Part shown: positions 5,541 through 9,531 of the stretch, in pieces
Layout: every line of letters begins with the position of its first letter
How positions within the stretch are numbered: position 1 is the first letter of the stretch
Origin: Methanomicrobium sp.
GTDB lineage: Archaea > Halobacteriota > Methanomicrobia > Methanomicrobiales > Methanomicrobiaceae
Length of the DNA stretch: 9,531 bases
Reading direction: 5' to 3'
Assembly: GCA_017553245.1 (NCBI GenBank)
Contig: JAFZMT010000029.1
Coordinates: 1 to 9,531 of the forward strand
Made by a program: the position numbers and the translations under genes
Notes under the pieces: generated by a model
Database searches by the model: none
What the model saw: only the letters and a program-made list of their open reading frames with translations
What the model was told of the DNA's origin: nothing

Positions 5541-5583
5541 CAAATCAGTAGTATTTTTCTTCTATCGGATATTAATTCAAGCT
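5541..5583. promoter_or_regulatory. Compact divergent promoter region (PHP and DHPS-like genes)
   Basis: Only 43 bases separate the two divergent start codons. The minus strand has TTAATATCC at 5567-5575 and the plus strand AGTATTTTTC at 5550-5559 at roughly the distance expected for near-leaderless starts. Neither gene has an SD. The two promoters must overlap, so mutual interference is possible. Confidence 0.4.
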
Positions 5584-7041
5584 ATGAGAATCCTTCTCGC
5601 GACGGGGACACTCGCCTATCCCATAGTGCGCGAATCGTCCAAAGGCTTTGATACGGTCATCGGGGTGTCGGGCAAGATAGCCGCGTTTATCACGCCGGAA
5701 GCGCTGAAAAAGCTCATAGAAGCCAATCCCTGCGACATGGTTCTGGTCTCGGGGATGTGCACGGCGGATTTTTCGGGCGCGGAAAAAGAGTGCGGCGTGC
5801 CCATATTCATGGGACCGCGCCATGCCGCGGATCTCGGAATGGTGCTCTCAAAGCTTGAATCCGGCAATGTTACGCTCTCAAAGACCGTGCCCGCCGATGA
5901 ACTCTTCGAGGAGTCAAAGAAGGCGGACGCGCTCTCAAAACTGAAAGACCTTGAGGAGAACGCCGATTTTGACTTCGAGATTCGGGGCGTGAAGTTCGGC
6001 GGCAGCTCGCGTATGAAGGTGCTGGCGGAGATTATGGATGCGCATAAGCCCGCGCCGGACGTTCTTGCGGCAAAGGCGGCGCGCTTCATCGAAAGCGGCG
6101 CTGACATCGTCGATCTCGGTTTCGGTTTTGACGCCGCGCCCGGGGATGTCGTGCGCACCTTCGAGAGCCTTGCCGCACTGCGCGGCAGTCACCCGCGCAC
6201 GCTCTTTTCAGTCGACACCCAAAACCCCGCGCTCATAAAAGCGGCGCTGCCGTATGCGGATATCGTGCTCTCGCTTCATGACGGCAATATGGAAATTGCG
6301 GGCGCGGTTGCCGAAGCCGGCATCGCCGCCGTCATGGTGCCGCATGACAGACCGCTTATCGAGAACATCGCGGCTGCAGGACGTGCGGGCATAAAGAAGT
6401 TAATCGCCGATACTCTTATTCAGCCCGTGGGAAGCGGTCTTACCGAATCTGCGGCTGAGTGCCTCAATGCCCGTGCCGACGGAATAGACTGCCCGCTCTT
6501 CTTCGGCGCCGGCAACGTCACCGAGCTTATCGATGCCGATTCCGTGGGCGTAAACGCACTTCTGGCGGGAATTGCAAAGGAAGCGGGGGCATCCGTAATT
6601 TTCACGAGCGAGCATTCGGACAAGACCTTCGGCAGCGTAGCCGAGATGAGGCGTGCCGTGGATATGATGACTCTCATGACCGACCGCCCCTATCCGAAGG
6701 ATCTGGGAATCAGCCTCTTTGAGATAAAGGAGAAACGCCGCAGGATAACCCCGCCTGTCGAGTATGAGCGCAGTGTCATCGTCCCGGAATGCGACGCCGA
6801 CGGCAAACTCGAATACGACCCGCGCGGGAACGTTCACATCTGCATTGAGGACGGTCTGATAGTCGCGGTTCACAAGGGCTGCGCCTTTAAGGGCAAAAAC
6901 TGGTATGATATCTTTGAGGCTCTGCTTAAGGATGACCGCGTCTCTCTGATGAGTCATGCGGCATATCTGGGTAAGGAACTCTATAAGGCGGAGCTGGCAC
7001 TGCGTTATAACAGGAGTTTTGATCAGGACGGGGAGTTCTGA
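5584..7041 (+). CDS. Archaeal dihydropteroate synthase-like protein (pterin-binding domain plus DUF4346-like C-terminus)
   Basis: The protein has 485 residues. Residues 1 to about 145 form an N-terminal domain (MRILLATGTLAYPIVRE start) typical of this archaeal family (DUF6513 type). Residues about 150-370 resemble the pterin-binding TIM barrel of dihydropteroate synthase and corrinoid methyltransferases: GADIVDLGFGFDA, SVDTQNP (Asp211-Thr212) and LSLHDGN follow the barrel strands. Residues about 395-480 (DPRGNVHI at 412-419, HAAYLGKELYKAE from 458, FDQD near the end) resemble a domain also found in the methyltransferase subunit MtrA. Such proteins occur mainly in methanogens and relatives, and a role in tetrahydromethanopterin synthesis or a pterin-dependent methyl reaction is the usual proposal; the exact reaction is not settled by sequence. 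It is a single-gene unit ending at a clear terminator. The ATG lacks an SD and is probably leaderless. Confidence 0.9.
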   Translation: MRILLATGTLAYPIVRESSKGFDTVIGVSGKIAAFITPEALKKLIEANPCDMVLVSGMCTADFSGAEKECGVPIFMGPRHAADLGMVLSKLESGNVTLSKTVPADELFEESKKADALSKLKDLEENADFDFEIRGVKFGGSSRMKVLAEIMDAHKPAPDVLAAKAARFIESGADIVDLGFGFDAAPGDVVRTFESLAALRGSHPRTLFSVDTQNPALIKAALPYADIVLSLHDGNMEIAGAVAEAGIAAVMVPHDRPLIENIAAAGRAGIKKLIADTLIQPVGSGLTESAAECLNARADGIDCPLFFGAGNVTELIDADSVGVNALLAGIAKEAGASVIFTSEHSDKTFGSVAEMRRAVDMMTLMTDRPYPKDLGISLFEIKEKRRRITPPVEYERSVIVPECDADGKLEYDPRGNVHICIEDGLIVAVHKGCAFKGKNWYDIFEALLKDDRVSLMSHAAYLGKELYKAELALRYNRSFDQDGEF

Positions 7042-7049
7042 TCATAAAA

Positions 7050-7073
7050 TAACAGATATCCTGTTACTTTTTT
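7050..7073. terminator. Bidirectional hairpin terminator between the DHPS-like gene and uspA
   Basis: TAACAG (7050-7055) pairs perfectly with CTGTTA (7061-7066) across a five-base loop. On the plus strand C and six T follow (7068-7073); on the minus strand the stem is followed by TTTT. It fills the 36-base gap between the two convergent genes, so one element can serve both. Confidence 0.75.
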
Positions 7074-7077
7074 CGGA

Positions 7078-7524
7078 TTATTTGACGACGAGCACCGAGA
7101 TCTTGCTTCCCGTAACGATTGCGGAGCTTACGCTTCCGAGGAGTATCCTTTTCGGGAGATTTTTGCCTTTTGAGCCCGCGATTATCAGGTCTGCGCCTAT
7201 CTTTTCGGCATAGTCGATTATCTCGTCTCTGGGGTCGCCGTATTCGATGGCAAACTCGGTTTCGCAGGTATACTCTTTGGCAATCGCGGCGCCCCTGTCG
7301 AGTATCTCCTTAATCTCTTTCTGCTTGATTGCGCCCGCACTGTTGATTGACGGGTCAATCGCCTCCATATCGGCGTTCATGTAGGATGAACTGTATATGC
7401 CCGGGCAGCCCGCGTGGAACCCGTAGACCTTTGCGCCGGTAAGCGATCCGAGTTCGAGCCCTTTTCTGAGTGCGTTGAAGGACTGTTCCGATCCGTCTAT
7501 TGCCACTACTATCTTGGAATACAT
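7078..7524 (-). CDS. Universal stress protein (UspA family), ATP-binding type
   Basis: This 148-residue protein is a single Usp domain of normal length. It begins MYSKIVVAIDGSEQS, with Asp10 at the nucleotide pocket, and ends with LIIAGSKGKNLPKRILLGS. Gly117-x2-Gly120-x9-Gly130-Ser131 is the exact ATP-binding loop, so this is the ATP-binding rather than the UspA-like non-binding class. Usp proteins are usually cytoplasmic dimers that respond to starvation or stress; the precise partner is unknown. The ATG at 7522-7524 has no SD; an AT-rich element on the minus strand at 7548-7557 (centre 28-29 bases upstream) could be the TATA box of a leaderless message. It is divergent from the JAMM/ribL pair and convergent with the DHPS-like gene. 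Confidence 0.93.
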   Translation of the reverse strand: MYSKIVVAIDGSEQSFNALRKGLELGSLTGAKVYGFHAGCPGIYSSSYMNADMEAIDPSINSAGAIKQKEIKEILDRGAAIAKEYTCETEFAIEYGDPRDEIIDYAEKIGADLIIAGSKGKNLPKRILLGSVSSAIVTGSKISVLVVK

Positions 7525-7547
7525 AATGTGTTATTCGATTCTGCGGC

Positions 7548-7557
7548 AATAATAATA
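7548..7557. promoter_or_regulatory. Shared AT-rich promoter element between uspA and the JAMM gene
   Basis: AATAATAATA and its complement can act as a TATA box in either direction. On the minus strand it sits at the distance for a leaderless uspA; on the plus strand it predicts a start near 7579, about 33 bases before the JAMM ATG at 7612. Weak evidence. Confidence 0.35.
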
Positions 7558-7611
7558 TTCTGACATTTTGTGATAGAATTATCTGTAAAGGATGTAAACA
7601 TATATCATCAC

Positions 7612-7983
7612 ATGCCCGAGATGAAGATTAGACGCGAACTCCTTGAGATGCTGTTTGCGCTCGGAAAAGCCGAGCATCCGAATGAGTTTCTGGCGATTTT
7701 AAAGGCGAAGGACGGTATTATCGAGGAGCTTGAGCTGGCGCCCGGGACGGTCTCAAATTCGAACAGTGCAAGTTTCTGCGTCGATATGATGCCGCTTTCG
7801 ACCGACACGGCGGGAAGTGCCCATTCACACCCCTGCGGGCTTGTCCGTCCGTCCGATGCCGATTTGAAGATGTTTCCGAAGATCGGACGCTATCACATAA
7901 TCATTGGCACGCCCTACAACAATGATACGTGGCGGGCATTCCGAGCCAACGGCGATCCCTACGACATGGAGGTCGTCGACTGA
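7612..7983 (+). CDS. JAMM/MPN+ (Mov34/PAD-1) family metalloprotease homologue
   Basis: This protein of about 123 residues carries the complete zinc motif: Glu25 (HPNEF), His71-Ser-His73, seven residues, Ser81 and Asp84 (HSHPCGLVRPSDAD). JAMM enzymes cleave isopeptide bonds or small modifiers; archaeal relatives include the desampylase HvJAMM1, and bacterial ones act on thiocarboxylate carriers, so a role with SAMP-like or sulfur-carrier proteins is possible but not shown. The frame is open back to a GTG at 7570. The intervening codons (ATA, TTA, GTA) are unlike the rest of this window and homologues start near MKIRRELLE, so ATG 7612 is preferred; 7624 is also possible. None has a convincing SD. 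Its TGA overlaps the ribL ATG by one base, so the two are co-transcribed and translationally coupled. Confidence 0.88.
   Translation: MPEMKIRRELLEMLFALGKAEHPNEFLAILKAKDGIIEELELAPGTVSNSNSASFCVDMMPLSTDTAGSAHSHPCGLVRPSDADLKMFPKIGRYHIIIGTPYNNDTWRAFRANGDPYDMEVVD
7968..7973 (+). promoter_or_regulatory. SD of ribL, inside the JAMM gene
   Basis: GGAGGT ends nine bases before the ATG at 7983. It decides the ribL start over the in-frame ATG at 7929, which would lie well inside the JAMM gene and has no such site. Confidence 0.8.
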
Positions 7984-8537
7984 TGGAGGGTAACGGAACA
8001 GCGGCGGATAAAGGAGCGAATGCGGGGAAAAAGCCCGTTAAGGTGGTTGCGACCGGCACTTTCGATATTCTGCATCAGGGGCATATCTATTACCTGACTG
8101 AGTCCAAGAAGCTCGGCGATGAGCTTCACGTGATTGTGGCGCGGGATGCCAACGTCAGGCATAAACCCAAGCCGGTCGTGCCCGAACATCAGCGCGTGTT
8201 TATGGTCGGCGCTTTAAAGACCGTGGATTATGCTCATCTGGGCAATATCGGCGATCTCTTCAAGCCGATAAAGGAGATTGACCCCGACATCATCACTATA
8301 GGGTTCAATCAGTTCTTCGATCTGGATAAGCTTAGGGACGATCTTAAAAAGCGCGGTCTTCGCGCGAAAGTGGTTAAAATCGGCGCTTTCGAGGGCAACG
8401 GTTTCTCAAGTTCCAGAGAGATTATGCACAATATCTTAAAAGAGAGATGCCCCAGGTTCATGGAGTCAGGCGAAAACGACGGTTCCGTGAGCGAAGGCTC
8501 CGGCGGCGTCAAATCTTCGGATGCGAAATCCGACTGA
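7983..8537 (+). CDS. ribL: FAD synthetase RibL (archaeal nucleotidyltransferase)
   Basis: This 184-residue cytidylyltransferase-like protein shows VVATGTFDILHQGH with HxGH at 31-34 (His31, His34), GFNQFFDLDKL, and FSSSREIM (Ser142-144), which matches the ISSTxI-type nucleotide-binding motif. Archaeal RibL of Methanocaldococcus transfers AMP from ATP to FMN to make FAD in the cytoplasm and is known to be air-sensitive. The core runs from about residue 19 to 160. An 18-residue polar N-terminal extension and a Gly/Ser/Asp-rich tail after about 164 make it longer than the roughly 150-residue archaeal relatives. Only one Cys is present (Cys156). The start at 7983 is set by a strong SD and by the one-base overlap with the JAMM stop. 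Another small-molecule cytidylyltransferase, such as a glycerol-3-phosphate type, is the main alternative. Confidence 0.88.
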   Translation: MEGNGTAADKGANAGKKPVKVVATGTFDILHQGHIYYLTESKKLGDELHVIVARDANVRHKPKPVVPEHQRVFMVGALKTVDYAHLGNIGDLFKPIKEIDPDIITIGFNQFFDLDKLRDDLKKRGLRAKVVKIGAFEGNGFSSSREIMHNILKERCPRFMESGENDGSVSEGSGGVKSSDAKSD

Positions 8538-8549
8538 ATATATCCAATC

Positions 8550-8589
8550 TTTTTTAAAATTGTTTCAAAATTATCTCAAAATTGTTTTC
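8550..8589. repeat. T-tract and 11-bp AAAATT tandem repeats between ribL and the DUF45 gene
   Basis: Six T at 8550-8555, 13 bases past the ribL stop, can act as its terminator. They run into three tandem units: AAAATTGTTTC (8556-8566), AAAATTATCTC (8567-8577) and AAAATTGTTTTC (8578-8589). The DUF45 gene ends at 8598 on the other strand. Confidence 0.6.
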
Positions 8590-8597
8590 AAACGCCG

Positions 8598-9341
8598 TTA
8601 TTCAATCAGCGCCTTCCAGTATACGTTAGTGTTGCATAAAACCCAGTATTCCTTCAGGTTCTTTCTGCATATCTTATAATTGTTGCAGTGTTTTTCCACG
8701 ATTGCCCAGAAACGCGGCGAATGATTCTTTTCGATGATATGCGCAAGTTCGTGGGTGATAACGTAGTCGAAGAACTTCAGCGGCAGCGAAGCCATGCGGA
8801 TATTGAAGTTGAAGTTGTTGGCGTGCGAGCAGCTTGCCCAGCGCGATCTCTGTTTTCGAATTGTTATGTTTCCGACACGCTCCGAGACGCCCATGGCGAA
8901 GGCTATCATGCAAATGCGTTGCCGGATTCTTTCTTCAAGGGCAGTCCTGACGAATTTCTTGAAATCCGCGACTGATGCGTAGTGTATGGTCATATTTTCG
9001 GTGTCGATGTAACAGCCTTTTTTGAGGTCGGTGTCAAGCCGCATCGAAAATTCTCTTCCGAAGAGGAACATGCGGTCGGATTTCGATTCGCAGCGTTCAC
9101 GCATCAGGCGGTATTTTTCGATTTTACCAAATATCCAGTCGTGCTTTTCGTTGAGCATCCGTAAGGGGTCGCTGCCTTTTGTGAGCGTCAGTTTCAGCGT
9201 GCAGTCGGGATATACGGTAATACTCAGGTTTTTGACGTTTTTTCGGACGATTCTGACGGGAATGCCCTCATAAATCATCTCTTCCGTTGCGCTGTCCTTA
9301 CCGCTCCTCGGCATACTGATTATTATGCCGCGATTGAACAT
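8598..9341 (-). CDS. YgjP/DUF45-type (SprT-like) zinc metallopeptidase
   Basis: This 247-residue protein fits the YgjP/WLM-related family by order of motifs: a basic N-terminal beta region (VRIVRKNVKNLSITVYPD), the helical middle (FVRTALEERIRQRI), IRKQRSRWASCS, which matches the family's IRxQKTRWGSCS signature, and the zinc site His197-Glu198-x2-His201 (HELAH), with His207 in NHSPRFW as probable third ligand. Members are predicted zinc-dependent peptidases; in bacteria they often sit near restriction-modification systems, but the substrate is unknown. The protein has several Cys in the C-terminal part (EKHCNNYKICRKN, VLCNTN). The ATG at 9339-9341 has no SD; an in-frame ATG at residue 10 is also possible. 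An AT-rich element about 26 bases upstream would allow a leaderless message. It is convergent with ribL. Confidence 0.9.
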   Translation of the reverse strand: MFNRGIIISMPRSGKDSATEEMIYEGIPVRIVRKNVKNLSITVYPDCTLKLTLTKGSDPLRMLNEKHDWIFGKIEKYRLMRERCESKSDRMFLFGREFSMRLDTDLKKGCYIDTENMTIHYASVADFKKFVRTALEERIRQRICMIAFAMGVSERVGNITIRKQRSRWASCSHANNFNFNIRMASLPLKFFDYVITHELAHIIEKNHSPRFWAIVEKHCNNYKICRKNLKEYWVLCNTNVYWKALIE

Positions 9342-9344
9342 AAA

Positions 9345-9381
9345 ATCGATGAAATAAATTTTTGAAATAAATCGATGAAAT
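9345..9381. repeat. Direct repeats AATCGATGAAAT upstream of the DUF45 gene
   Basis: AATCGATGAAAT occurs at 9345-9356 and 9370-9381, 25 bp apart. GAAATAAAT also occurs twice, at 9351-9359 and 9364-9372, 13 bp apart. Both copies contain the palindrome ATCGAT. They flank the presumed TATA region of the minus-strand gene starting at 9341. Confidence 0.6.
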
Positions 9382-9390
9382 CCGCGGTTA

Positions 9391-9500
9391 AAATGAGAAT
9401 TTTGAGAAATGATGAGATGTGATGAGAAATGATGAGATGTGATGAGAAATTATGAGATGTGATGAGAAATGATGAGATGTGCCGGGAAATGGTGTGGAAA
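9391..9500. repeat. 20-bp tandem array built of two 10-bp halves
   Basis: The unit GATGAGAAATGATGAGATGT is present at 9421-9440 and 9461-9480 exactly, with one change at 9441-9460, three changes at 9401-9420, and decayed copies at 9391-9400 and 9481-9500. Each unit is two near-copies of GATGAGAWRT, so the basic period is 10 bp. The plus strand has stops in this stretch and no gene is seen here. Confidence 0.85.
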
Positions 9501-9531
9501 ATGAGAATTGATGCGATAAAATAAGAAAAAC

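Noticed and set aside
6400..6957. Minus-strand open frame of 185 codons opposite the DHPS-like gene
   Set aside because: It lies fully within a well-supported gene with domains on both sides and has no SD or family motif.
5584..7041. True folate-type dihydropteroate synthase
   Set aside because: The length, the N-terminal domain and the extra C-terminal domain differ from FolP; only the barrel is shared, so FolP is not assigned.
7929..7982. Longer ribL start at the ATG 7929
   Set aside because: It would overlap the JAMM gene by 55 bases and add residues unlike the family; the SD at 7968-7973 and the stop/start overlap support 7983.
9391..9500. CRISPR array
   Set aside because: The 20-bp units are contiguous with no unique spacers and no palindromic repeat; it is a simple tandem repeat.

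Overview
The window looks like chromosomal DNA of a methanogenic archaeon, most likely from the Methanomicrobiales/Methanomicrobia. The evidence is a ferredoxin-dependent 2-oxoacid oxidoreductase, an archaeal dihydropteroate-synthase-like protein of the methanopterin type, an archaeal RibL-type FAD synthetase, a single-domain JAMM protein, AT-rich TATA-like boxes, and several genes with no Shine-Dalgarno (SD) sequence that look leaderless. No mobile element, CRISPR array, tRNA or rRNA was seen. The genus cannot be fixed from the sequence alone.

Layout. Positions 1-1294 (minus) hold the start of a pyruvate-type oxidoreductase operon, beta subunit first, then alpha, which runs off the left edge. 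A 279-bp divergent intergenic region follows and ends in a roughly 12-bp CAATAAT-type tandem array. Positions 1574-2155 (plus) encode a J-domain protein whose C-terminal half is four exact-period 23-residue repeats. Positions 2281-3204 (plus) encode a membrane protein with a long charged helix, one transmembrane segment and a beta-rich outer domain. Convergent to it at 3445-3666 (minus) is a 73-residue orphan, preceded by a stretch with two hairpins. Next on the minus strand are truA (3960-4775) and a PHP-family phosphoesterase (4857-5540). Divergent from PHP is a 485-residue DHPS-like gene (5584-7041), which converges on a universal stress protein (7078-7524, minus) across a hairpin terminator that should work in both directions. 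Divergent from uspA is a coupled pair, a JAMM metalloprotease homologue and ribL (about 7612-8537). A YgjP/DUF45 zinc-protease-like gene (8598-9341, minus) closes the coding part. The last 190 bp hold direct repeats and a 20-bp tandem array.

The genes are mostly housekeeping: carbon fixation through pyruvate synthase, tRNA modification, a pterin-related enzyme, flavin cofactor synthesis and stress response. The unfamiliar part is 1492-3960: a J-domain protein with a novel-looking repeat domain, a TolA-like transmembrane protein, and a small helical protein with a structured leader. Nothing proves that these three work together. A second theme is the recurrence of short degenerate tandem repeats, with periods of 10-12 bp (or twice that), in intergenic DNA across the window.
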